64,000 nucleotides of DNA from the NCBI RefSeq assembly GCF_033439725.1, contig NW_026944383.1, positions 2,046,001-2,110,000 on the forward strand. The letters run 5' to 3'. This document shows positions 44,986 to 55,059 of the stretch, in pieces (the first letter of the stretch is position 1; each line of letters starts with the position of its first letter). The DNA is from Neurospora tetraspora. Its lineage: Eukaryota > Ascomycota > Sordariomycetes > Sordariales > Sordariaceae. The notes under the pieces were generated by a model. It worked only from the letters and a program-made list of their open reading frames with translations, was not told where the DNA came from and did no database searches. Position numbers and translations under genes: made by a program.

Positions 44986-47900
44986 ATTAAGAGTCTTATT
45001 AATTCAACCGTTGAAGCGATCGCCAGCAACGATAACCGACTAAACGATTACCAATAATATCTACGACTAAAATTAATAACGTTATTCTTAATGGCCCTAA
45101 GGATTAGCCAGCTTGGGAAGATGCCTTTATTTCTATAGTTTAAGACCTTAGTCTTTAGAAATATATCAATCCCAACAGCCGTATACCCTAGCTAATTAAG
45201 TTTGTAGAGCCTAATATCACTAGCTATTAAAGGGGGGTTCCCGCTAGAAAAATTAAGGAAGCTAAGAAGGATAGGGAGGCTACCCTATTTACTACCGCTA
45301 AACTTTACGGTTTCTATTATAAGTGCGACTATTGTAATTATATAATTGAAAAATCGGATTGGTGTATAAAGGTTAAGACCTTTTCTAATTTGGTTTTCAA
45401 GAAGATTATATTAAATCGTTGGATATTTAAAACTATTGGAAATAATTATTAGGAGATTAATTTTACTCAACGTATTAGTTTAAATAAATAGTATAATAAT
45501 TTTAGTAAATTTATTATTTTTAACGATTATAAAGTAAAGAAGCTCGCCCGGGTTGGATTTATTAATATTTTTAAGCCCCTTAGTAGAGCTAACCATAATT
45601 AGTATAGTTGGACCTTTTATTAGGAAGCGGCTATAGCCCTCTATATTACTAGAGGAATTATTAGAGTAAATGAGCCAAACCTATAGTTATTAGAATTCTA
45701 TATAGTTATAAGGTCGAATCCTTATACCGTTAAGGTAAATAATTACTAACTCTAGTATAATAAAGAGATTGAGAGAAATTTTAATTTTAGAATTTTTTTT
45801 TATACTATAACTAAGGACTTTCGTAAAGTAGTAATAGCGAGTATTATTTAGGGAAAGGGTTGCGCCTCCTTATTTAAGGGTACTATGTTCGTAATTATAT
45901 TAAGCGGTAAGCCCGTTGAGGAGGACGTTCTTAGCGACGAATAAAACCCTAGCCTGGAAGTAGAGGGATGAGGAGAGGCTATAGGTAAGAATAGTAAATT
46001 TAGGAAGAATATTAATAAGAATAAGCGTACCTCCTCTTTATTCTTATTAGCGAATAAATAATTATAATAATCCTTAATAAATTCTATAAATGGCCGGGCT
46101 ATAATTTAGATAAGTATTACTACGTTAAGTTATAGTTAGCTTATAAAGGTTAAATCGAAAGTCTTATTATTAAGAAGCGTGCGCTCGTTAATTTAAAGAA
46201 GGATAAAATATTTAAAGAAGTTATTAACTATTTATAAACGTAGTAGGACGATAAGAATTAAAATAATTAATTTTATAGACGTTGGGTAAGTAAGAATAGT
46301 TTTTTAGTGCTTATAGCGAAACGCGGCGCTGTATACCTATTAAGAGATTTTATAATCTTTGATTTAAGTATAATAATATATATTTTTAATAAAGTTAATC
46401 GGTTTAAAGACTTTACCCTATGAAATATTAGTAATTATATATAGGCTAGAAATAAGTGGATTTCTATTAAGGGGTATAATATTATTATAATTATAGTTTA
46501 GGACGACGTTGGAAATAGAGAGTTTTAATTCCTTAACGTCGCCTTAATACCAGGTGTAATTTGTAACCTCGTCTCCTTAAAATAATTTAAAAATAAACAA
46601 ATTTACTTGGATTATAAAAATAGTTATTTATATTCCCGCTTTATAGATTCTTTTATTTATTATATTCATTTTAAATACAAGTAATTCATTTTAGAATATA
46701 TTGTTTTATAAAATAGCGTTGACGAATCTTTTTTTACTATATAGTATATAAGCTATATTAAGTGGAAGCCCTAAAAAGTAAACTCCTTTATTAATATTTT
46801 TAATTTGGCTACCCGGGACCCGAAATTTTAATTAAATTAACGGAGTAAGAATATAGCGTACGATTTAAGGGACCGGATATAGTATATTGCGAACTATATA
46901 TTAAAATTAAGTTGAAGCGCTAGGTATGTAGAGAAGTTCGTAATTATTTAGAGGGCCCTAAACTACGATTAGCCGTCGATTTCTTTTTTTATAAGGAGGT
47001 AAAGGTAGGAGGCTAGAAGTATTTAAATTTAATAATAATTATAAATTAGTAATTTAAATTTATTTAAGTATATTATTTAAGTAATAGAGAAGCTAAATCT
47101 ATTATTACGTATTTGGAATCCTTTTATATAGGGTTATAGATTTAATATTAAATCGTACTTCGGATAATTAAATATAATAACAAAATAACTAGTAGTAAGA
47201 ATATTATTATTTAGTTTACTACTAAAGGAATTAGTATTAAACCTTTAGCGCTTTATATATAAATTTAAAACGGCAGCGTAGAGCGTTTAGGGGGTATAAT
47301 CAAGATTAAAGGTATAGTAATATAATTAAATATAAATCTTCCTTATAAACTATAAATAGAAATTATTAGAGCAATTATATACTTATATAACCTAACTCCT
47401 AAGGCGGAATATTATTAGAAATCTCCCTAAGACTAATTCGAAACGTATTACTAATTTAAAGACGGTATCGTTCCTTTATTAAACCCCCCCTTACTATCGT
47501 ATACCTCAAAGTATATAATTACAAAACTTTTATTCTTATAATAGAAATTATAAAAGAATAGAATAAATTAATCAAGTTTAAGGATTATACTTAGGTCGGC
47601 TTTTTAGTTAGATACTAATTAACGAATATTTATAGGATTTAGAATCTTTATATTAATTCTATTATTATTATACGAGACGTCGTATTTAATAAAAACGAGG
47701 TTTTTCTTAGTAATAATATTAAAGAAATTTATAATACCTTTAATATTTCTTTTAAAGAATTGGTTATATAATTAAAAGATTTTTATTAAATAAATATTAC
47801 GTAAGTAAACGTCTTGCAAATCGAAACTATACCTATTGTAAATAACGGAATTCTTAGCCCCGTTATTTAAATTTTTTTTACTAAAACCGAAAATATATTA

Positions 47901-50211
47901 GGAGAAGAGGAGAAATTAGGGTCTTTAGAGATATAGACGCAGTTTAGAGTTTTAGAAGTCCTATAGGTATTAAAAACACCGTTGGGTTTAAAGATATTAT
48001 AAGGGTCTTTAAAGCCTTTACTATTACTACCCGTATAATTACCGTTAGATTTCTAAAATACGGTCTTAAATTCGAAGGATAAAGAAAAGGGCTATCTCCC
48101 TACGCCTCCTAATAGTCTAACTATATTTCTAGTAACTAATTTCTCTTATTCTAATAAAGAATTATAGCCAATTATAAATTTATACCTTTATTAGGCCGCA
48201 TTGTTTTCATTTACAAAGAGCAATCAATTTATAAGCCTTTAGGGAAATAAGGTCGTAGACTAAGCTTTCTTAGAATAAATAAGAGAGAAGGGTATCAATA
48301 TTAATCCCGGCTATAATTCTAAATTAAAAATAATAAGGGATATTATTAACCACTATAGAATAAAGGGTATATTAAAGACCCTCTATTAAATTAACTTTCT
48401 ACTTCTTCTAAAATACTATAGTAATTTTAATTCTTACTCCTTTAAAGAATTTTTTAAAATTATGGAGAAGGAATACCTAAATAAATATAAGGATAAGAAG
48501 TCCTAAAAGTAGGTTAATATTAAGGAAGCGGGAAATAATAAGATATTCGGTTTAATATAGGTATATACCTATAAATTTAACTAAAACGGCTAGTTCCTTA
48601 AATATAAAGCGCGCTTAATTATACGTGGGGATTAATAGGTTAAGGATGGCGTATATAAAATATACGTAGCGATTCTAATAATTAAATCGTTTTATATCCT
48701 AATAGTTATAATTGCCTATTTTAATTTCGATTTAATTTTTAATATTATATTTAATAAAGTAATATTTATAAAGGTTCCCCCTAAGTATACTAGGAAAAGC
48801 TAAATATTTTAATTATTATATACGCTATATAATCTACAGAAGTTTCCCCTCCTCTAATAGTAAAAATTTATTAAGACCCTTATAGCTATAAATATAAACC
48901 CTCTCCCTATAGAATTTAATATCCTAATTAAAGATAACGTATTCTTCTTCTTCTACGTCAACAATATTATTATTACTTATAAATATAGGAATAAGGAAAT
49001 TACTATAACTAAGGAAGTAGTAGCTACTATAGAAAGGAAGTATTAATTAATGGGTAGAGAGCTACTAAAATAATTTTTGAGCATTAAAATTATTCAAAAC
49101 CGAAAGAAGAAACTAATTTAATTATTATAGTATAATTATATTTAGAAGATTACAGAGAGGGTTAAACGTATTAAGAAACTATATTTTACGCTTATAATTA
49201 AACAGGAATTCCTACCTTATTAAAATAGTATAGCCCCATATAAAATTTACGCGTATTAAATCAAAATTAGTTCGATTCTCTATATCGTTATTACGTCGCA
49301 ACTAGACGTAACTTTCCTAATCTCTAAGCTTACTCGATTTAATTTAAATCCTAATTTAATATATTATACAGTTATAAATCGAATATTATTCTACCTTCTT
49401 ACAATTCAAAAATACGCCCTTTAATTAAATAATAAAGACCGTTAGAATTTTTATATTATAATTAATTCTTTATTTATCAATAATTCTCTTAATTAAAAGA
49501 ATTTATAAGCGTTTATATTTAAATTTCTAAGCGCTACAATCGATTAGCGAACTAATAAATAAAATACAATTATAACCTTATTTATAGAGGCCAAATTACT
49601 ATCCTTTAATTAAAGAGCTAAAGAGGCTATTTATATTCGCCGTCTTTTTAATAAACTTAACCTAAGGTTCGAAAATTAAGAGGCTACGCCTATAGACTAT
49701 AATAATAAATAAATAATACAATTTATTATAAAGGAGGGAGTTCGGCTCGTAATTAAGCTTAAATACGTCGATATATATAAATATTAGTTAAAATAAGCGT
49801 AGGAAAGGAAATTAGTAAATATAATCTACGTACTAATTAAAGAATAGATTGTAAATAGCTTTACTAAAAGCCTCCTTCCCGTAATATATCTAAAGTCTAT
49901 AGAGTAATTAGGGCTCGTAGAATTATAACGGCTATAAACTCAATTGCGAAAATTTAGTAGCGGAAATATTACTATAAACCGCCCAAAGGGTATAGAGGAC
50001 TCTATAGAGGAGGATTCGGGCAATAAATCGGCAAGTATAATAGTAAATATAATAAAGCAAGACTCTTACGAATAAAAGCTTAAAAGCTATTGTAACAAGG
50101 AAGTAATTTAGGAATAATATTATTTCTAGTTAGTTTTAGGAGGATTTTAGGGTATTTTAGGGTATATCTAGGTAGATCTAGCGTAGTTTGTACACCAGAT
50201 CTAAGGGGGTG

Positions 50212-50376
50212 TGTCAGAGGCTAGGGGATCTATTAGGCGTGTACGTGCCCAATTAGGCTGGAATATGCGGGATTTATCCAGATGCCAGAGCTTCGAGTCT
50301 GCAGAGCCAGTCTTACACACATACACACAATCAAGCCACGTTGAACCCCATATCGATTATTACCCATAATATCACA
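50212..50376 (+). repeat. 3' LTR
   Basis: This 165-bp partner starts TGTCAGAGG and ends in ATCACA, giving the usual TG..CA ends. It is better preserved on its outer side than on its inner side. Confidence 0.92.
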
Positions 50377-50381
50377 GACAT
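50377..50381. repeat. Target-site duplication, right copy
   Basis: This GACAT matches the left copy exactly. Confidence 0.9.
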
Positions 50382-51100
50382 ATGTATCCGTTTTGGAAAG
50401 TTGTGACTGCTTGCCTGGGGATTGAGGGGGGGAGGGACACTCGTTGATTAAATGACCATATTTTGAGATGAATGGAAAGAGAGAACATGAGGAGGTAGAA
50501 CCCTGGCTGGATCTGCTGTATTTAGACAATTTTCTTAATTTATTACCGTTGTTCACTCTCAGAGTTGTGGGGTTCTACGGTTCAGTTTGCTCGTTGATGT
50601 CAACCCAACTTTATTTGGGATGTGGTACGATAAAGCCTCACGATTCAAGTTGGAGTGGGGGAAAGGTTGTTGAGGACGAGCAAGTTTGTAAAAGGCATAC
50701 CAGAAATTTATCTCAATCGACTCGTTTTGTGTATCTAATGCAGCTACTTGTCAAGGAAGGAGCAAGGCAGTCTGAGCATTGCATCAACACCCGATTGACC
50801 TAATCACATGACGATCAAATGCGCACAAGATGTTTTGGTTGTGAAAAAAGGAAATGATTTTTCCTGTCCCTGTCAAATTGACCCAAGCGCTATGGTTTTG
50901 GTAGTCTTGTCCAAGCCGATATGCAGTACTGGGTTCAGAAAGAAAAACTTTAAGCATCATGACCCTCGTAATCCGCGGTTCGGCTCGCGCCTTCCCATGT
51001 CTGTCTGCGCCAATCTATTGCATATCCGTCAAAAAAAAAATCAATCATTCCCCGTCCATAATCCTCCCTCAATATCCAGCCATTCTGTCATGATACCAAC
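50382..51100. other. Intergenic, right flank of the retroelement
   Basis: Base composition returns to near normal just after the element. Two ~110-codon plus-strand frames (50468-50803 and 50808-51131) and one minus frame show no motifs, and I do not call them. Confidence 0.45.
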
Positions 51101-51385
51101 TCTCGAAGGGGCCCATATGGCGAACCAGTAGGAGAGATAACCAAATTCACAGATAATAATCCCAAACATTTCCTTTCTTCTCGATATTCCTTCAAACTTC
51201 TCAGAGGGCCCATTAGGCGAAACCAGTAAGAGAGATAACCAAATTCGCAGATAATCCCAAACATTTCCTTTCTTCTCGAAAAATTCCTTCAAACTCTCAG
51301 AGGGCCCATTAGGCGAACCAGTAAGAGAGATAACCAAATCCACCCGTGATCCAAAACACTTCCTTCTTGCCCAAAACATCCTCGT
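51101..51385. repeat. ~97-bp tandem repeat, about 2.9 copies
   Basis: Units begin at about 51101, 51199 and 51295 with a TCTC..AGGGGCCC/AGGGCCC word. They share GCGAACCAGTAGGAGAGATA-like and CCCAAACATTTCCTTTCTTC segments. Spacings are 98 and 96 bp, and the third copy is diverged at its end. The array lies just downstream of the RING-finger gene, probably in its 3' untranslated region. Confidence 0.85.
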
Positions 51386-51436
51386 TCAAAACACTAACCC
51401 GTTCGGTTCCATCTAGTACCTCGCACGAGGATACAT

Positions 51437-52669
51437 TTACTTCTCCGTCTTCTGCACCCCGCGGTGCCTAAACCAATCAGGCATTTCCTCAAGCACAGGG
51501 AACATTGCAGAGGCAAATCTGAGCAGTCTCTCGCGATCGCATTTCGGGCACACAGGCGTAATCGCCTGATTCCATAAAATGATGGGGTAGATTTTGCCGT
51601 TCAAATCAGCATCGTTGGAAATGGTAATGCCGACGGGGCGAGTGTTAAGTTCCCCGGACGTTTTTTGATGTTCTGTGATGGTTTCGTGTTGTTCAAGCTC
51701 ATCGTCGTCGTCGTCGTCGTCGTCATTGTTCTCGGAGGTAGCAGCAGCCCAGCCTACCTCTACAGCAGCCTCCCACTCCGGCATGGTAGTCGGCACGGCG
51801 TTCACCAACTCCACGAGCTTCAGGCGAGTCTCAAAATCCATAACGGCAGGGTCATGATCGACCCACTCCAAGACCTCGATCTCCTCCTGGTTTCTCTCTC
51901 CGGGGTGCAGCATTTTGGGCACCCACTGTCCGCCGGACTCGGCAACTCCGCCGTCGAGAAGGTCATACGAAGGAAGGTTGCAAGCCCCGACCTCGCACCA
52001 GCACTTCCTGTGGTGCATGTCGGCACGGCACGCCGGGCACTTGTACTCGCGGGTGAGCTTGCGGCGGCCGCAGACGGGGTTGTAGACGGCGTCGTAGGGG
52101 TTGGGGTCCGGGAGGTTGTCCTCGTATTCGTTGAGGCACGGGATGCAGAACATGTGGCTGCAGGGCAGCACGGCACCATCGAAGCGGACTGAGGTGATGT
52201 CGGTGGCCAGGACGCCGGCGATGTCGAGCTCGTTTTCGTCGCAGAGGGCGCACATGGGGCGCGGGGTGACGGTGTGGGGGTCCGTTTCCAATTCGGCGCG
52301 GGAGAGCAGGTATTCCTTCACTTTGGGCCAGAGATTGGTTTCCTTGCGGATGGGTCGGTCGTTGTGGTTGGTCTTGGGAGGGGTGGTGATCGTCAGCAAA
52401 GGTTGGTTTGCATGTGAGAGAACAGAATGGGAATGGGAAAGTACCTCTGAAGATGATGAAGCCGTGATGACAGTGTCCGACTGGCTAGTAAGAGACTCAG
52501 TGGTGTCCGACTGGCTAGTAAGAGACTCAGTGTCCGACTGGCTAGTAAGAGACTCAGTGGTGTCCGACTGGCTAGTAAGAGACTCAGTGTTCGACTGGCT
52601 AGTAAGAGACCCAGTGTTCGACTGGCTAGTAAGAGACTCAGTCGTCTTGATATTAGTTTGGTTAGACAT
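51437..52669 (-). CDS. RING-finger protein, putative E3 ubiquitin ligase
   Basis: The gene encodes 410 residues in a single exon. The N-terminus (~5-65) is a run of near-identical SLTSQSNT/ESLTSQSDT units. A RING-type zinc domain spans ~135-225: MCALCDE, then VLPCSHMFCIPCLNEYED, then YKCPACRADMHHRKCWCEVG. It has the C-x2-C, C-x-H-x2-C-x2-C and C-x2-C spacing but a long insertion before the last pair. A second C-x2-C (VCPKCDRERLLRFA) lies near residue 380. An acidic run (eight Asp) precedes it. RING domains usually recruit E2 enzymes; the target here is unknown. The gene is oriented away from the retroelement's coding direction and about 1 kb from it. Confidence 0.75.
   Translation of the reverse strand: MSNQTNIKTTESLTSQSNTGSLTSQSNTESLTSQSDTTESLTSQSDTESLTSQSDTTESLTSQSDTVITASSSSEVLSHSHSVLSHANQPLLTITTPPKTNHNDRPIRKETNLWPKVKEYLLSRAELETDPHTVTPRPMCALCDENELDIAGVLATDITSVRFDGAVLPCSHMFCIPCLNEYEDNLPDPNPYDAVYNPVCGRRKLTREYKCPACRADMHHRKCWCEVGACNLPSYDLLDGGVAESGGQWVPKMLHPGERNQEEIEVLEWVDHDPAVMDFETRLKLVELVNAVPTTMPEWEAAVEVGWAAATSENNDDDDDDDDELEQHETITEHQKTSGELNTRPVGITISNDADLNGKIYPIILWNQAITPVCPKCDRERLLRFASAMFPVLEEMPDWFRHRGVQKTEK
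52473..52643. repeat. Coding minisatellite, six units of 27-30 bp
   Basis: This is a tandem array with unit GTCCGACTGGCTAGTAAGAG plus a short variable part. It alternates unit lengths that differ by one codon, and all units keep the reading frame of the RING-finger gene. Confidence 0.9.
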
Positions 52670-54252
52670 TTTTGTCGTTGTTTTTGTTGTTTGAGGGTGT
52701 CAGGTCTGCTAGAGAGCAAAAATCTGAGAGCGAGATTTGAGTGATGGTAGACAGTAAGGTCTGTTTGGAGTTGAGAGAGAAGTTGATGTGAGAGAAGATG
52801 GAGAAAAAGAAAACTGGGTTAGACGGGGAGAAAGTTCAGTATTTATATTAACACGACCGAAGAAATTCGAATAAACGATCACGGGGACCGCCACTACGCA
52901 AGGCGCGCTGGATGAACCTTTGCAGAAAGGCATCATTTACCAAGTCCGACAGTTGCGCAATCTGGCGGCGTCACGGTACTGCATCCGACGAGAGCATCTA
53001 TGGGCATCGGAGATCATGGAAGTGATGCTGCATCTCAACACAGAATTCTTTGACCATGGGGGCGACATGTATCTCATCAAGCCCGTGTGGTCCGTTTTGG
53101 CGTGCGAATTTACAACGTGTCGAGATGCAGTGAAAATTGTTGTTGTTTCCGATATTTATTCTGCTACCGTACAATCACAGGAACCAGGCATCCAAAGATC
53201 GAAGTATGCACAGGTATGTAGAATGAGAAGCACATACTGCAGAATATATGCCCGAACAAAATTTATGCAACATATTTATTTTATCTCTGCCTCAGCCCCC
53301 TCCAAGATTCATCTACCTACACAGAGAAATATTTTTGCTACAGTGAAAAAAAAATTACAGATCGCCATAAAGGGGACATATTATGCCTAGGTACCCTCAC
53401 GGCATAAAAATGTCGCCCATAACTGACCCTCCAGATCCCAGTATCCCGAGTTTACACGGTAGCCGGCTCCGTGGCTCCGGTCTTAAAAGTGGGGCATAAA
53501 TCCGACGCCGCCGACCGGATGCAGTTCGGATGCAGTTGGTGATGCACGGCTTAGAGCGGGGGCGATGCGGGATGAGCAAAACGCGGGAGCCGCAAGGGGG
53601 CCCGGGGACCCCGATGGCCAGCTCGCCAAGCACAGAGGCGCATCGAAGGGTGCCCTGCAGCTTCATCCGCTTATCTCCTTGGGATTTCGCTATTCACACG
53701 CCCTGTCCCTAAGACTCATCGACTTGCACCGCAGAAAATGCATGTAGGAAGGAATTTTTCTCTCCGAAGAGACAAATGTTACTCTCGCATTTAGTTCTTG
53801 GAGCGAAAGAAAGGAGGCAAAGAGGCTGCTGACTTGACTTTGGCTTGTGGCGTGTGGCTTGCCCTACGTCTGCACCCCGTGCTACTTTTGTGAAGTTCCT
53901 GAGAAGCTGGAGTTGGGTACCGATCCTCCCTGATACTATGGGTTTGGCTGGCAAGTGTCTGGGAAAAGAAAACAGGCTCTCTCAAGTCTGATGTAGGTTT
54001 GCCAACTGCTCATAGCACCTATTTAATTTTCCTAGTTTCCGTGCCTACAACGCCCAGTTGTTTGTATTCCGGGTACTGCAGATCCCGTGACAGCGCAGAC
54101 GTCCGACACCGACATAGTCCGACTCCGATGAGCCCACCGCTTTGAACGGCCTCGCCATGTTTTACCAGATCGATGACCGGATGCCGACAATGAAGTTTTA
54201 AACTCGCTGTCCATAACGTGGAAGAGGTATCGGCTGTCATCCGCAATAGCAG
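52670..54252. other. Intergenic
   Basis: This 1.6 kb lies upstream of the RING-finger gene. A 156-codon plus-strand frame (52920-53390) has no recognised motif and A+T-rich codons. It is left uncalled. Confidence 0.45.
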
Positions 54253-55059
54253 TTAGGAATTCTCAACGCTTAAGAATGCGCCATCCCAGACGTTTAGGAA
54301 AAGTTCCCTGTCGAGAACCCAATAACTTCCCCCTACACTGTTGTCCCAGGTGCAAGAATCCATGAGGTGGCCCACGGCTTGGGCAACAATGAGGCTGTTC
54401 AGATAGAATGATGAATGTTAGTTTTAAAGTTGTCAAACCTGCCTTTTCTTTAAAGTTCAGGTGATCAGTGGGCGTGTAGGTGGTTTGAGCAAGTAAGACG
54501 GAGCACGGAGGTATAGGAAGACGGAAACAAAACAGATGGTGAAAGAAGAAGAAGAAGAAGAAAAAGAAGAGGCATTCGACACTCACCAAGTTACAGTACG
54601 CTCAGGGCACATCCACTGATTACGACCACCTCTATAACAGTAAGCGTCTACTGTGAGCTGCCCATGCACACCGATCACATTTCTGAACCCGGATGGGTCC
54701 TGTCGGAGAGTTACTTTTTCCTGACCCTTCTCTACGAATAGAGCAATGATTGCAACTGCATCGTCAGCCGGAGCGTGCATGTCTGAAGGAAAGCACATGC
54801 CTAACCCTTCGGGCCACCGTTTGGAAACGCCCCCGGCCCCCTCCCGTTTGGAAACGGCGCTGTGTCGAGAAGCGTTATAGGCCTCGAGAGCCTGTTCAGG
54901 CGTTAGAGCAACGATGTCAGGGCGGGAAAGATCGTCAACCCATGAGGCGAAGGAGAAAGGCTTTTTGGTTGATTCTTTGGTTGGGGCGGCCGTAGTACCG
55001 CAAGCCGTCAGGATAAGCAGGAGAAGGGCCGTAAAGGCAGCAGAGAAAGTGTGCTTCAT
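54253..55059 (-). CDS. Small secreted protein with Kex2-type sites, unknown function
   Basis: The gene encodes 204 residues in two exons (55059-54587 and 54394-54253, intron 192 bp). Exon 1 alone would stop right after its donor GTGAGT. Splicing instead adds 46 residues (CLIVAQAVGHLMDSCTWDN and on to FLNVWDGAFLSVENS) in frame. The signal peptide is MKHTFSAAFTALLLLILTAC followed by an Ala/Thr segment. A propeptide-like stretch has two Lys-Arg sites (SAVSKREGAGG and VSKRWPEG), suited to Kex2 cleavage before WPEGLGMCFPSD. The mature part has five Cys. The family is not recognised. It could be an effector-like or antimicrobial-type secreted protein, but that is only a guess from layout. Confidence 0.65.
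54546..54561. repeat. GAA run in intron of the secreted-protein gene
   Basis: This short GAA/AAG repeat just inside the intron forms a pyrimidine stretch on the coding strand. Confidence 0.7.

Larger units (their letters stand above)
44821..50376 (+). mobile_element. Ty1/copia-type LTR retrotransposon, RIP-mutated fossil
   Basis: This 5556-bp element is bounded by two 165-bp LTRs and a 5-bp target duplication, so its outline is complete. The interior is extremely A+T-rich, and all frames are closed at short intervals throughout. It is therefore a dead copy with very many breaks, consistent with repeat-induced point mutation. Weak residual similarity suggests protease (~46.35 kb), integrase (~46.9-47.7 kb), reverse transcriptase (~48.6-49.1 kb) and RNase H (~49.5-49.8 kb). 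Integrase before reverse transcriptase is the Ty1/copia order and sets the plus orientation. A purine-rich tract (AAGGGGG) just before the 3' LTR fits the polypurine tract. No host gene lies inside. Age cannot be set by LTR divergence, because RIP rather than time produced it. Confidence 0.9.

Noticed and set aside
44986-50211. A+T-rich block as a centromere fragment or mitochondrial insertion
   Set aside because: It is bounded by matching LTRs and a target duplication, so a RIP-mutated retroelement explains it fully.
52920-53390. 156-codon plus-strand frame as a gene
   Set aside because: No motif, A+T-rich codons and no splice or promoter support; it overlaps the upstream region of the RING-finger gene.
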